Positions 20,663 through 29,888 of a stretch of 64,000 nucleotides of DNA are shown one piece after another. The stretch covers positions 1 to 64,000 of the forward strand of contig QCPL01000006.1 of assembly GCA_003212515.1 (NCBI GenBank), in the 5' to 3' direction. The first letter of the stretch is position 1; every line of letters begins with the position of its first letter. The notes beneath the pieces are model-generated. The model was given only the letters and a program-made list of their open reading frames with translations, was not told the origin of the DNA and made no database searches. The stretch is from Prochlorococcus sp. AG-436-M02. GTDB lineage: Bacteria; Cyanobacteriota; Cyanobacteriia; PCC-6307; Cyanobiaceae. The position numbers were made by a program, and so were the translations under genes.

Positions 20663-20887
20663 ATGACCAACTATGAGGCAAGTGATAAGCAGAAAGAACT
20701 AATGAATGATGCCTACAAAATAATTTCAAGAGTTCTCGCTGAATTGAGAGACGAAGGTCTCCCAGATGAAAAGATCTTTGAATTTGGTCAATCTCTTATT
20801 CGTCACTACGACCCTATAGAACAAAAGCGCCTCGAGAAATTATCCGACGAGAAAGACGCCTTATTCAAAGAAGCCAATGATTTATAA
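20663..20887 (+). CDS. Hypothetical small acidic protein
   Basis: This 74-residue, all-helical, charged protein (NDAYKIISRVLAELRDEGLP, QKRLEKLSDEKDALFKEAND) has a possible C-terminal coiled coil and starts at ATG. Not recognised; probably a conserved picocyanobacterial small protein. Confidence 0.55.
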   Translation: MTNYEASDKQKELMNDAYKIISRVLAELRDEGLPDEKIFEFGQSLIRHYDPIEQKRLEKLSDEKDALFKEANDL

Positions 20888-20941
20888 GCTTAAGAAAACA
20901 AGAAAAGTTCATTATCATTAAAAGCTAACTAAAAAAGTTAA

Positions 20942-21076
20942 CTATTCCCATGGCTGCTTAATTTGATCTGAATTACTTTCTTTCAAAAAACCAGTAAACC
21001 AAATCCAAATATAATATAGACCTGAAAGAGCCAAAAACACCAAAGCGCCAATCATAATTTTTTCTTGATAATCCAT
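20942..21076 (-). CDS. 44-residue single-helix membrane protein
   Basis: This minus-strand frame (MDYQEKIMIGALVFLALSGL, then YYIWIWFTGF) has one aromatic-rich transmembrane helix followed by an acidic tail. A purine-rich ribosome-site-like stretch (AAAAAAAAGGAAAT) precedes the ATG. The size suits a photosynthetic-complex accessory subunit, but I cannot name it. Confidence 0.5.
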   Translation of the reverse strand: MDYQEKIMIGALVFLALSGLYYIWIWFTGFLKESNSDQIKQPWE

Positions 21077-21390
21077 AAATTTCCTTTTTTTTTATTCCCA
21101 GAATCAATGGTAAGGATAAACGTGTAAATAAGCCATTTAGAGGCTAATTCACAAAGTCTTTGCAAAACTCTATTAACAAAGATAGGATGATAAATCTTAG
21201 ACCTTCTATAGCTTATTAAAAAGCCTCAATTTCATTAGCTTGTATTAAGAGTCACTAGGGAAGCGAAGCAAATCCCATCTAGAAGAGAAGATAAGCAAAT
21301 CCCATCTGATAAGTATAAGCTTGCCCTAACTATTAAACTTATTGTTAAAGGAGTCTTGCAAAAAATTAACAAGTACGTAATTATTATGCT
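21077..21390. other. Gap with a short direct repeat
   Basis: AGCAAATCCCATCT occurs twice, near 21267 and 21296, about 28 bp apart. TATTAT at 21382-21387 may be the -10 box of the sRNA that follows. No gene was seen. Confidence 0.4.
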
Positions 21391-21484
21391 TGTGAGGAGT
21401 TGGCTTCACTAGATGGTGGAAACAACTAGGTAACACCTTCTATGGAGCTTAATAAAAAGGCTGCCTATAATGGGCAGCCTTTTT
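21391..21484 (+). ncRNA. Yfr2-like small RNA candidate
   Basis: A TATTAT box precedes TGTGAGGAGT, then CACTAGATGGTGGAAACAAC, then a perfect terminator (GGCTGCC/GGCAGCC with five T, 21454-21484). The GGAAACA loop motif and the length of about 90 nt fit the cyanobacterial Yfr2 family as I recall it. GTGAGGAGT is complementary to the core ACTCCTCAC of the sRNA Yfr1. The transcript start is inferred. Confidence 0.6.
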
Positions 21485-21956
21485 ATTAGTAAATTTCTTT
21501 GTTAGGGAGTCTTGGTAGATCACAAAGACTCCCAACTATCAGAACCAAATAAAATAGTGTGAGGAGTCCATAAGGCTCTGATAATTAATATCTAAACGAT
21601 CTCGTGCAATAAATAAAGAATTTAAAGTTAATTAATATTGAAAGTCTGACACATCATAGTGAGCTTCAAAAAGGCCTATAGGAAAGACTTGATAAGCCAT
21701 GGAATCCGGGGGGAGGTCCATTGAATCTCAAATGTTTTTTTCCAAAAGCTTCCTTTTCTTAAATCACTCTATAAAAAACCTTTTTTCTTTAGAAACGAAC
21801 AAATGATCGGAATGCTTCTAAAGCAATGCTGTTGAAATCCAAGCAAAAGACCTGAGAATTATGATTTGCCTTTAATTACTGCATTGCTATAAATTCTGAA
21901 AACGATGGTTTTATTTGATGTATACCTGTTAATGTGGAACATTGATTAATTTTCTT
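21485..21956. other. 472-bp gap with a hairpin and a second Yfr1-complementary site
   Basis: GTGTGAGGAGT (21557-21567) is complementary to the whole 11-nt Yfr1 core ACTCCTCACAC. GGGAGTCTT/AAGACTCCC forms a 9-bp stem near 21506-21532. No protein gene was found. It may hold a second sRNA or Yfr1 itself on the minus strand. Confidence 0.4.
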
Positions 21957-22136
21957 TTGACTCAAGTAATAGTTGGCGAAAACGAAGGCGTTGAATCTGC
22001 ACTGCGTAGATTTAAACGGGAAGTTTCAAAAGCTGGAATATTTAATGAGCTGAAGCGCATTCGTCATCACGAAACACCAGTAGAGAAATACAAAAGAAAG
22101 CAAAGGCTTAAAAACAGAACAAGACGTCGCAAGTAA
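21957..22136 (+). CDS. rpsU: 30S ribosomal protein bS21
   Basis: [40 protein letters not shown] and a basic tail ending RTRRRK are the S21 sequence throughout. It binds at the mRNA platform of the 30S subunit and supports initiation. TTG at 21957 gives the canonical N-terminus (M-T-Q-V-I-V); an upstream TTG at 21942 adds five residues not found in the family. Length 59 residues, as usual. Confidence 0.93.
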   Translation: MTQVIVGENEGVESALRRFKREVSKAGIFNELKRIRHHETPVEKYKRKQRLKNRTRRRK

Positions 22137-22389
22137 ATTACTTTTTCATAAAAGTAAATCCTTTAACATTTGCAATGAAGGTCTAATTCTTAGTTAGAGA
22201 AAAGAATTGTCAAACCTTTTCATATATAATTGACATCAATTTAAACTATCATTTGACTACAGTTAGTTGCTAGAGTTAATAGTTATAATGCGTAAAAACA
22301 ACTTAAAGGGTTTAGATAAAAGATATATTATTAGTTTAAATTAGATTAAACAAAAGAGTTTCATAATTCTTATTAGCATTCAAAAAAAA
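22137..22389. other. Gap, nothing recognised
   Basis: This is AT-rich DNA between rpsU and the convergent DUF3303 gene. No hairpin with T tract or gene was seen. Confidence 0.4.
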
Positions 22390-22689
22390 TCAATAATCTT
22401 GATTAAGCAAACTAATAAGCTCTTCTGATGAAAGTCCAGGCTTGTAATTCCAAGTCATTCCATACTTCTCTCTCCAAGGACCAAAGACTTTATATAGAAC
22501 AGATGCACTTTCCGCCTTACATATCACGGTCCCAGTTCCATCTTGTGGGGTATGTACCCAGGCAATTCTTTCATATCCCTCAAGTGCCTCATCAGATTTT
22601 CCACTTTCAACATATTCTTTTAAAGCCTGACCAGCAAAAGTTTGATACTCAGAAGATTGAAAGCACCAAGTAACTACATAAAGCTGCAT
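22390..22689 (-). CDS. DUF3303 family protein
   Basis: The 99-residue product begins MQLYVVTWCFQSSEYQTFAG and contains GYERIAWVHTPQDGTGTVIC and FGPWREKYGM. This dimeric alpha/beta-barrel-like family is common in cyanobacteria (DUF3303) and of unknown function. Full length, ATG start. Confidence 0.7.
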   Translation of the reverse strand: MQLYVVTWCFQSSEYQTFAGQALKEYVESGKSDEALEGYERIAWVHTPQDGTGTVICKAESASVLYKVFGPWREKYGMTWNYKPGLSSEELISLLNQDY

Positions 22690-22813
22690 TTTAGAAATAA
22701 ATACAGAGAAAATTTACTTCTAATATAATTAGAAAATCAACTAATACCAAAGTAAAAATAAAAGAAAACCCTAATCTAAGAACAAAGGATTCTGTAAAAC
22801 CTTGATGACCAAG

Positions 22814-23131
22814 TCATCCTTTAAACCAACCCTTTAACTTTCGTTGAATTGATGAAATTCTTAGAAGTGCTTGTCTCCCTGAACTAGCAAGCGAATACCT
22901 AACGGCCTTCCCAGATTTAAACATTGCTTCGCTAATGGCTTTTGCTCTAAGAAGTTCTTGCTGAAAAGCTCTATTAACAGCCCTTTCTGCATCAACATTT
23001 GCTAATTGAGCTTGTTTTGCTAGACGTTGAGTCTTTGATTTTGGTATTACAGTTAAAACACTCTCCTCCTCAGCCCAACGGAGTAGCCAAGGGCGTGTTG
23101 ACTTTGAAAGAGTGGAAGATTTCTTAGGCAT
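22814..23131 (-). CDS. Conserved basic hypothetical protein
   Basis: From ATG 23131 (MPKKSSTLSKSTRPWLLRWA) the product has 105 residues, basic and helical (QRLAKQAQLANVDAERAVNR), with no membrane segment. An upstream ATG (23152) adds seven residues. Not recognised; the composition suggests a nucleic-acid- or ribosome-associated protein, but that is speculative. Confidence 0.55.
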   Translation of the reverse strand: MPKKSSTLSKSTRPWLLRWAEEESVLTVIPKSKTQRLAKQAQLANVDAERAVNRAFQQELLRAKAISEAMFKSGKAVRYSLASSGRQALLRISSIQRKLKGWFKG

Positions 23132-23519
23132 TTGATCTATTTCTATGTTCACCCTTCTCAGGATGAGTCTTAAAGTGCCATATCTACCTAAAAAGTTGCT
23201 CTCTGAAATTTCCTTTATTAATACTTAAAGAAAAATCACTCTAAAAATCAACCCACTATCAGGTAGAAAGTGCTAGATCATTAACTTTGTTTTTAATCTA
23301 TACCAGCACAATATATCTCTGAACCTAACCCATCAAGAGAGAGGATTGTTCAGCAAAAGCCAAAAATAAAGGGAAAGATTCGCCGAGATGGCACACGCAA
23401 CAGCAACAAGCTTCATTTTCTATATTTAAGAGGGTTGCTCTTCCAATCCAGCCAAGAGATTGCTTACCTGGCGAGTTTTTATGTCTATTTCAAGACAGAT
23501 TTAAAGACGCAGAGCTGAC
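23132..23519. other. 388-bp gap
   Basis: No convincing gene. A 27-residue hydrophobic minus-strand frame (23333-23416) was considered and not accepted. No clear terminator. Confidence 0.4.
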
Positions 23520-23861
23520 TTAGTTAGAGAAATAGAGCAGTCCATTTCGGCATTTCTTAAGACGCGCTCTAACCTCTTTCAAATCATTCATTCTTGGTAA
23601 ATCCGCAGATGTAATCCCTTCAGGCATAACAAGTTCATCATCCCTATCTAATCGAACATTCTCCGCAAACCAAGTTCCATTTCCTTCTAGAAATGCTCTA
23701 CAAAAAATTGTTTTTGTTTCAGATTCATATTTTTGTTCAATCCTCCAGTCTCTATGCAAATCAATCACCGTAAAAGTATCAAGTCCAGCATCAGCATTAT
23801 GCGCAACAACAAGGGATGTAAGCATATAAGTTGCTAGAAACCTTGTTAGGCGCTTTTGCAT
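23520..23861 (-). CDS. Small secreted protein
   Basis: From ATG 23861 the 113-residue product has a signal peptide (MQKRLTRFLATYMLTSLVVA, cleavage near NADA-G). A mature domain follows with DTFTVIDLHRDWRIEQKYES and two Cys (IFCRAF and LKKCRNG). Frames extending further upstream run into the tRNA-Lys gene and are not genuine. Role unknown. Confidence 0.65.
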   Translation of the reverse strand: MQKRLTRFLATYMLTSLVVAHNADAGLDTFTVIDLHRDWRIEQKYESETKTIFCRAFLEGNGTWFAENVRLDRDDELVMPEGITSADLPRMNDLKEVRARLKKCRNGLLYFSN

Positions 23862-23884
23862 GCTCTTACAAGATTTTTCAAAAA

Positions 23885-23956
23885 TGGGTCGCCTGAGATT
23901 CGAACTCAGGACCAGCCGGTTAAAAGCCGGATGCTCTACCGCTGAGCTAGCGACCC
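23885..23956 (-). tRNA. tRNA-Lys(TTT)
   Basis: On the minus strand the gene begins GGGTCGCTAGCTCAGCGGTA, with anticodon stem-loop CCGGCTTTTAACCGG (anticodon TTT) and T arm GAGTTCGAATCTC. It is 72 nt with no encoded CCA. No partial copies were seen nearby, so this tRNA is not an occupied integration site. Confidence 0.95.
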
Positions 23957-24162
23957 ACACTTTTGAACCTTAAAGGTCCACAACGAAGTTGTCACGCGAC
24001 AATCTTCATATGAAAAAGGATTATATGCATATATAGGTACTTGTTAAACAAATAAAAATTCACCCGCGCAAACATTTCCCAACGCTTGATTAAATGAATT
24101 CACTTAAAAATGACAAATATGCCACTCTTGAATGTAAAATCACGACGAAATAACTCATCTCC

Positions 24163-24285
24163 ATGCTAAACCTCTTTGTTATAACTCTTCCAATCCTTGC
24201 TGCAGTTACTTGGGTGGTATTCAACATTCAAGGACCTGCTAGAGAACAATGGAATCGTCAGTTTGACGACAACAGTCCTTTCTAA
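24163..24285 (+). CDS. psbY: Photosystem II protein PsbY-like
   Basis: The 40-residue product has one helix near the N-terminus ([19 protein letters not shown]), then [17 protein letters not shown]. The V..LPILAA..W..FNI core fits PsbY, the single-helix subunit at the edge of photosystem II near cytochrome b559. The acidic tail is longer than in many PsbY. The identification is moderate because such small proteins resemble each other. Confidence 0.6.
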   Translation: MLNLFVITLPILAAVTWVVFNIQGPAREQWNRQFDDNSPF

Positions 24286-24309
24286 GCTTTATCTAAAAAA
24301 TTTATTTTT

Positions 24310-25698
24310 TTGAGGCCATCTCCCCATTTATTAGTAGTTGGTGCAGGTCTGGCAGGTTCAGAAGCTGCATGGCAAATTGCCAGGGCAGGTATTCCTGTCA
24401 AATTAATTGAAATGAAACCTCATTTGAGGTCTCCGGCTCATCACTCAAATAATTTTGCGGAACTTGTCTGTAGCAACAGTTTTGGATCTCTTAACAGTGA
24501 TCGAGCCTCAGGCCTCCTTAAAGAAGAGCTTAGACAGTTAGATTCATTTATCATTAAAACGGCTGATAAATATGCTGTGCCTGCAGGAGGTGCTCTGGCT
24601 GTTGATAGAAGTAAATTTAGCCATTTCGTAACTCAAGAAATATCAAAACACCCATTAATTACTGTTGAAAGGAAGGAAAGTAAATTTCTACCAACTGAAG
24701 ATCAAATCACTGTCATAGCATCCGGTCCTCTTACTAGTGATCACTTAGCAAACGATCTGAGAGAATTTACAGGTCTTGAAGAATGCCACTTCTTTGATGC
24801 AGCGAGTCCAATAATTGAAGGTGAAAGTATTGATCTTTCTTTGGCATTTAAAGCAAGCCGTTATGACAAGGGAGATGCTGACTACATAAATTGTCCAATG
24901 AATAAAGAAGAATATCTTTCTTTTAGAGAGGCTTTACTAAAAGCTGAGCAGGCAGAAGTGAAAGGGTTTGACAAAGAATCTGCTGCATTTTTTGAAGGAT
25001 GCCTGCCAATAGAAGAATTAGCAAGAAGAGGAGTAGATACGATGAGATATGGTCCTCTGAAACCAATTGGCCTATGGGATCCAAGATGGGGTGATTTGAA
25101 TGATAAAGAGCTAAGAAAAGCAAAAAGAGCTTATGCAATAGTTCAACTCAGACAAGAAGATAACGATGGCAGACTCTGGAACTTAGTTGGATTTCAAACA
25201 AACTTGAAATGGGGAGAACAAAAAAGAATTCTTCGCTTAATTCCTGGGTTGCAAAATGCAGATTTCATACGTTTTGGAGTAATGCATCGAAACACATTCC
25301 TTGAATCGCCAAAGCTTTTAGATCCGACTCTTCAATTTAGAAAAAGATCAAAACTTCTTGCTGCTGGTCAAATTACTGGTACTGAAGGCTATACAGCTGC
25401 TGTAGCAGGGGGATGGTTAGCAGGAACAAATGCAGCTTTATTAGCAATGAGCCGTGACCCCATAACACTTCCAAGAACAACTATGATAGGAGCACTAATT
25501 GATTTTATAAGTAATCTAAAATCAACAGAGAAGTTAAACCGGAAAAATCATTTCCAGCCAATGCCTCCTAATTTTGGCCTTTTACCTGACTTAGACCTAC
25601 GAATACGTGACAAACGTTGTCGTTATGGTGCTTACCGTGATAGAGCATTAAAAGAGATCAAAACGATTAAAAAATCAATGAAAATCTCTTCCACCTAA
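24310..25698 (+). CDS. trmFO: Methylenetetrahydrofolate-tRNA-(uracil-54-C5)-methyltransferase
   Basis: This FAD enzyme makes m5U54 in the tRNA T loop using methylene-THF. It has an FAD-binding [16 protein letters not shown] at 9-24, the [15 protein letters not shown] block with Cys54, [10 protein letters not shown] with Cys231 (the family's catalytic Cys position), and the C-terminal [19 protein letters not shown] motif. The 462 residues are full length. The start is TTG (24310), which gives the family N-terminus; no ATG lies between it and the Rossmann motif. Confidence 0.95.
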   Translation: MRPSPHLLVVGAGLAGSEAAWQIARAGIPVKLIEMKPHLRSPAHHSNNFAELVCSNSFGSLNSDRASGLLKEELRQLDSFIIKTADKYAVPAGGALAVDRSKFSHFVTQEISKHPLITVERKESKFLPTEDQITVIASGPLTSDHLANDLREFTGLEECHFFDAASPIIEGESIDLSLAFKASRYDKGDADYINCPMNKEEYLSFREALLKAEQAEVKGFDKESAAFFEGCLPIEELARRGVDTMRYGPLKPIGLWDPRWGDLNDKELRKAKRAYAIVQLRQEDNDGRLWNLVGFQTNLKWGEQKRILRLIPGLQNADFIRFGVMHRNTFLESPKLLDPTLQFRKRSKLLAAGQITGTEGYTAAVAGGWLAGTNAALLAMSRDPITLPRTTMIGALIDFISNLKSTEKLNRKNHFQPMPPNFGLLPDLDLRIRDKRCRYGAYRDRALKEIKTIKKSMKISST

Positions 25699-25713
25699 GG
25701 ACTGCCTACAGCA

Positions 25714-27279
25714 ATGAACATAGATACTAAAAATCTTAAAAATAAAGATTTCTTATGGGATGCAATCGTTATAGGTTCTGGAATTGGCGGACTAGTTACT
25801 GCAACTCAACTAGCGGCAAAAGGAGCAAAGGTATTAGTTCTTGAAAGATACACTATCCCAGGAGGGAGCAGTGGGGCCTTTCATCGAGAAGGCTATACAT
25901 TTGATGTTGGTGCATCCATGATTTTCGGGTTTGGAGAAGAAGGCTACACCAATCTGCTAACAAGAGCGCTCGCTGATATAGGGGAAAAATGTGAAACTAT
26001 TCCTGATCCAGTTCAACTTGCTTATCATCTTCCTAATGGACAAGAGGTTGTTGTAAATAAAGATTTTGATCAATTCATTTCAAACCTAACTTCTCTATTC
26101 CCTCATGAAGAGGCTGGAATAAAAGCTTTCTATGAAAAATGCTGGAAAGTCTTCAATTGCCTTGATTCAATGCCTCTATTATCAATCGAAGACCCTGCAT
26201 ACTTAGCTAAAGTTTTCTTCAAAGCGCCATTATCATGTCTAGGTCTTGCCCGATGGTTGCCATTCAATGTTGGTGATATCGCTCGTCGTTATATAAAAGA
26301 TGAGAGCCTGCTGAACTTTATAGATATCGAATGTTTTTGCTGGTCGGTAATGCCTGCAGAAAAAACTCCAATGATAAATGCTGGCATGGTTTTTTCTGAT
26401 CGCCATGCAGGTGGGATTAACTATCCCAAAGGAGGAGTTGGAGTTATCGCTGAGAAATTAGTTCAGGGGCTAAAAGCAAAGGGAGGAGAAATAGCCTACA
26501 AGTCACGGGTAACAAAGATTATTGTAGAAGGGAGAAGAGCCGTTGGTGTCAAGATAGCAACAGGAAGCAGCTTCTATGCACGTACAATAATTTCCAACGC
26601 AACTCGTTGGGACACTTTTGGTGGCGAAGGAGTCAAAGAAGCACTGATAGAGAAAGAGAAGGTTCCGACTAGTGAAAAGAGATGGAGAAATCGCTATCAA
26701 CCTTCTCCTTCTTTTCTATCCATTCATCTTGGAGTTGAACGAACATGTATTCCTGATGATTCTCACTGCCATCATTTAATTCTCAACCAATGGGAAGAGA
26801 TGGAAGCTGAGCAAGGAGTGGCTTTCATTTCTATACCAACATTATTAGACAAATCCCTAGCACCAAAAGACCGCCATATTATCCACGCATTCACACCTTC
26901 CTCCCTCTCAGAATGGAAAGAATTGGAACCATCAAGTTATGCAAAGAAAAAACAACTTGACTGTAATCGTCTAATATCAAAAATCGAACAAGTTTTCCCA
27001 GAACTGAAAAATAATATTGTTCACCAAGAGATTGGAACTCCTAAAAGTCATCGACGTTTTTTAGGACGGCACAATGGTAGTTATGGTCCAATACCTAAGA
27101 TGAGACTTCCAGGCCTTTTACCAATGCCTTTTAATAGCACAGCCATTCAAGGACTCTATTGTGTAGGCGACTCATGTTTCCCAGGACAAGGTCTAAATGC
27201 CGTGGCTTTTAGTGGCTTTGCTTGTGCTCATAAGATAGGGGCCGAATTAGGTATTAACGCATGGTCTCTTCCAAGCTAA
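25714..27279 (+). CDS. crtH: Prolycopene (carotene) cis-trans isomerase
   Basis: The 521-residue protein has an FAD-binding VIGSGIGGLVTATQLAAKGA at the start, LERYTIPGGSSGAF, GYTFDVGASMIFGFG and the C-terminal GLYCVGDSCFPGQGLNAVAF. It is CrtISO-like, converting poly-cis lycopene to all-trans lycopene ahead of cyclisation to alpha- and beta-carotenes. It follows trmFO by 15 bp and may share its transcript. Confidence 0.93.
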   Translation: MNIDTKNLKNKDFLWDAIVIGSGIGGLVTATQLAAKGAKVLVLERYTIPGGSSGAFHREGYTFDVGASMIFGFGEEGYTNLLTRALADIGEKCETIPDPVQLAYHLPNGQEVVVNKDFDQFISNLTSLFPHEEAGIKAFYEKCWKVFNCLDSMPLLSIEDPAYLAKVFFKAPLSCLGLARWLPFNVGDIARRYIKDESLLNFIDIECFCWSVMPAEKTPMINAGMVFSDRHAGGINYPKGGVGVIAEKLVQGLKAKGGEIAYKSRVTKIIVEGRRAVGVKIATGSSFYARTIISNATRWDTFGGEGVKEALIEKEKVPTSEKRWRNRYQPSPSFLSIHLGVERTCIPDDSHCHHLILNQWEEMEAEQGVAFISIPTLLDKSLAPKDRHIIHAFTPSSLSEWKELEPSSYAKKKQLDCNRLISKIEQVFPELKNNIVHQEIGTPKSHRRFLGRHNGSYGPIPKMRLPGLLPMPFNSTAIQGLYCVGDSCFPGQGLNAVAFSGFACAHKIGAELGINAWSLPS

Positions 27280-27290
27280 TCAGGAAGCTT

Positions 27291-27923
27291 TTAGAAGATA
27301 ACACTAGATGTAAGAGTCAGGCCCGACACGAAAAGAATCCCTAATATTATTTTCTTAAACTGCCAAAAGTTTTTAAAGATAAATCTTCCACAGTAAATAA
27401 TAAATATCTCAACTAGAAGAACCCCAATGAAATAACTAATTAATGGCGTTGGTTCAAGTCCGATCATTGCCTTAGCTAATACAAAGCCATGGCAGGCAAT
27501 AGATATAGGAATAACTACAAGTGGCAATCTTTTCAATGCCACTAATACAGAAAAAATTATACTAACTCCCATTAAAATCTCTGACCCGGGGAAAATAGGT
27601 AGAAATAGGGAAGCAATCCCGCTCAACAATCCCAAGGTTATCAAGAAAGGGACTCTTATCAAAGGAGACAACCCGCCTAATAGGCCTACAGATATAAAAA
27701 AAAGCAAATGATCAAGCCCAAGTATTGGATGAGCTAGACCGCTTATAAAAGCCTGAAAAAGATTCAAATTCTCTCGTTCACCTTCCCAAGGGTGGTGAGC
27801 TAAAACTGGAACTGAAGTAAAAGTAAAAGCAAAAAATAAAAGCGAAAATCCTAAAATAAAAACAATTTCGTTTTTAATAAACTTAAAAAATTGGTTCTCA
27901 GAAAGTTGCATCATCATTTTCAT
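27291..27923 (-). CDS. HupE/UreJ family membrane protein
   Basis: From ATG 27923 the 210-residue product carries a signal-like first helix and the family motif AHHPWEGER..., FISGLAHPILGLDHLLFFIS with conserved His/Asp, plus five or six more helices. HupE/UreJ proteins are implicated in nickel or cobalt uptake for hydrogenase, urease or Ni-SOD. Which metal enzyme it serves here cannot be told. A longer frame starting at 28049 overlaps the neighbouring gene and is unlikely. Confidence 0.85.
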   Translation of the reverse strand: MKMMMQLSENQFFKFIKNEIVFILGFSLLFFAFTFTSVPVLAHHPWEGERENLNLFQAFISGLAHPILGLDHLLFFISVGLLGGLSPLIRVPFLITLGLLSGIASLFLPIFPGSEILMGVSIIFSVLVALKRLPLVVIPISIACHGFVLAKAMIGLEPTPLISYFIGVLLVEIFIIYCGRFIFKNFWQFKKIILGILFVSGLTLTSSVIF

Positions 27924-27936
27924 ACTAGTCAATATC

Positions 27937-28425
27937 TTAAGAAGGATTAGCTTCAAAAGAGTTAAACCAATCAGGGATTGATTCAAAATATGCAGAATTG
28001 AAATTATTTTCACTTGCTTTTGTTCTAGAACAGCAAGTTCGTCCAGCATCCCTTTTCAACAAAATTTGATTTGCCCATTCCCAAACTAATCTTGCAGTAG
28101 ATTCCATTCCCACATTCTCCATTATACGAAGATCCAAAGCCTTCTCAGCATGTAATTTTTCCCAACAAGGTATAAGAGGATCATCCCTATTAACAAGAAA
28201 AGTATGGTCAAATTGCTCTTTCAATTTTTCATCTAATAAAGTAAGCCTAGAAAAGTCAACAACAAATCCATGTTGATCTAATTCCTTAGCTTTAAACCAA
28301 AACGTAAAACTCCTACTGTATCCATGTACGAAGCTACAATGACCTGAATGCTTCCATTGTCTATGGCAACATGGATAGCCTTCAAAATGCTTCCTGCAGC
28401 TAAAACCAGTAATTTGATTAGTCAT
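27937..28425 (-). CDS. 6-pyruvoyl-tetrahydropterin synthase / QueD-like protein
   Basis: The 162-residue protein has RKHFEGYPCCHRQWKHSGHC and SFVHGYSRSFTFWFKA, the zinc His set and the G-H-x-S/C-F-x-H-G(Y/H) motif of the family, then VVDFSRL and FDHTFLVNRDDPL. QueD makes 6-carboxy-tetrahydropterin for queuosine; some relatives make pterins. The zinc and substrate residues look present. It reads in the same direction as hupE, 13 bp apart. Confidence 0.82.
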   Translation of the reverse strand: MTNQITGFSCRKHFEGYPCCHRQWKHSGHCSFVHGYSRSFTFWFKAKELDQHGFVVDFSRLTLLDEKLKEQFDHTFLVNRDDPLIPCWEKLHAEKALDLRIMENVGMESTARLVWEWANQILLKRDAGRTCCSRTKASENNFNSAYFESIPDWFNSFEANPS

Positions 28426-28494
28426 CTAACTCGTACTTGAGGTAACTCAATAAAAAGATGATTGAAATCAATGTTTTCTTTATTCATTAAGAAT

Positions 28495-29175
28495 ATGACG
28501 CAACTGAACCAAGATTTCATCGAAAAACTTCGTTTTAATGAAAAAGGTCTAATCCCTGCAATAGCACAAGACTGGTTAGATGGAGCCATTTTAATGATGG
28601 CATGGGCTAACAAAGCCTCATTAATTAAAACTCTAAGCACAGGAGAAGTTCATTATTGGAGTAGATCAAGACAACAGCTCTGGCACAAAGGCGAAACAAG
28701 TGGACATATTCAAATTCTTAAAGACATTCGATTTGATTGTGATTCAGATGCAATAGTTTTTTCTATTGATCAAGTTGGTTCAACTGCCTGCCATAAAGGT
28801 TCAAGAAGTTGCTTCTTTAATGATATTGATCCAAATTCAGATAATAAAAATCCCATTTTTCTTCCACCACTTGCAGATTCTTGTAGTGAGCTCTTCGAAA
28901 CTATTAAAGATAGATCAATAAATCCAAGGCCTAAAAGCTACACTAATAATCTTTTAGAAGGAGGGGAAAATAAAATCCTGAAAAAGATAGGCGAAGAATC
29001 TGCTGAATTTGTAATGGCATGCAAAGACAACGATAGTGATTCAATTTCAAATGAAGCAGCCGATCTAATTTTTCACTTACAAGTTGCTCTTAAATATCAC
29101 AACGTAGAATGGAGGAATGTTTTAGAAGTGCTCACTAAAAGACGTACTGCTAAAAAAGAAAGTCTTAATGATTAA
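28495..29175 (+). CDS. hisIE: Phosphoribosyl-AMP cyclohydrolase / phosphoribosyl-ATP pyrophosphatase
   Basis: This is the bifunctional histidine enzyme for steps 2 and 3. HisI domain (about 1-115): AIAQDWLDGAILMMAWANKA, TGEVHYWSRSRQQLWHKGET SG, CDSDA and ACHKGSRSCFF metal-binding residues. HisE domain: GENKILKKIGEESAEFVMAC and NEAADLIFHLQVAL. ATG 28495 fits the family; an upstream start at 28462 would add 11 residues. Divergent from the QueD-like gene. Confidence 0.93.
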   Translation: MTQLNQDFIEKLRFNEKGLIPAIAQDWLDGAILMMAWANKASLIKTLSTGEVHYWSRSRQQLWHKGETSGHIQILKDIRFDCDSDAIVFSIDQVGSTACHKGSRSCFFNDIDPNSDNKNPIFLPPLADSCSELFETIKDRSINPRPKSYTNNLLEGGENKILKKIGEESAEFVMACKDNDSDSISNEAADLIFHLQVALKYHNVEWRNVLEVLTKRRTAKKESLND

Positions 29176-29196
29176 TCTCGCAGTTTTTCAATTTTA

Positions 29197-29688
29197 CTAG
29201 CCTGAGAGACCAATACCTCTGGCCATGGAAGTAGCCATTAAAGGAATCAATGAAAACCCAATTAATTCTATATTAATTATCATCCTAAACCTTAAGACTA
29301 GGTCTGACGAAATATTAGGCAGCTTATTTTTACTTAAAGGAATAGCCCATAGAATATATGTAATAGTTGGATAAAGTGAAAGTAGTCCAACAGCTATATA
29401 AGAACCCACCTTAAACCAAAACAATGGATTATGAGTATAGAACTCTGCTCCTTGTCCAAAATATTTAACTCTTAAAATCCCAGAAATTATTATAATTAAA
29501 CCTGCCAACCCATAAACAATATCAGCTAAAATGATCGAAATTGTATCCTCTCTGCTTAAATCGACTTTCAAACGCAACCTTTCAAAAAGTAGCGCTCCGA
29601 AACAAAGAATAATGCATAAATAATGAAGATATGCAATGAATGCACTTTGAAAAATTGGTTGAAAAGTCAAGGCTCCTAAGACCATCAT
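29197..29688 (-). CDS. DUF2214 family membrane protein
   Basis: The 163-residue protein has four transmembrane helices (AFIAYLHYLCIILCFGALLFE, IVYGLAGLIIIISGILR, VGSYIAVGLLSLYPTITY, IELIGFSLIPLMATSMA). The central RVKYFGQGAEFYTHNPLFWF with conserved aromatics is typical of DUF2214, common in cyanobacteria and of unknown role. Convergent with hisIE. Confidence 0.75.
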   Translation of the reverse strand: MMVLGALTFQPIFQSAFIAYLHYLCIILCFGALLFERLRLKVDLSREDTISIILADIVYGLAGLIIIISGILRVKYFGQGAEFYTHNPLFWFKVGSYIAVGLLSLYPTITYILWAIPLSKNKLPNISSDLVLRFRMIINIELIGFSLIPLMATSMARGIGLSG

Positions 29689-29888
29689 TCATAAATAATT
29701 CGATATGAGCCTAGCCAAAAGATGTCATTTCCGTAATAACCTGAGCAAAAAAGTGGCTAATTAGTGAGAAATATTCAGAATAAAAAAACACTCAATTAAG
29801 AACCTAAGATAAATTTAAAACTCTCGCTTGCATTACGCGAAGGTTAATACTTTTATCTGGATTTTACTTGTAACAGGAGTTTTAAATC

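Noticed and set aside
23333-23416. 27-residue hydrophobic minus-strand frame (MKLVAVACAISANLSLYFWL...)
   Set aside because: It could be a one-helix photosynthetic subunit, but I could not match it to any and the region gives no other support.
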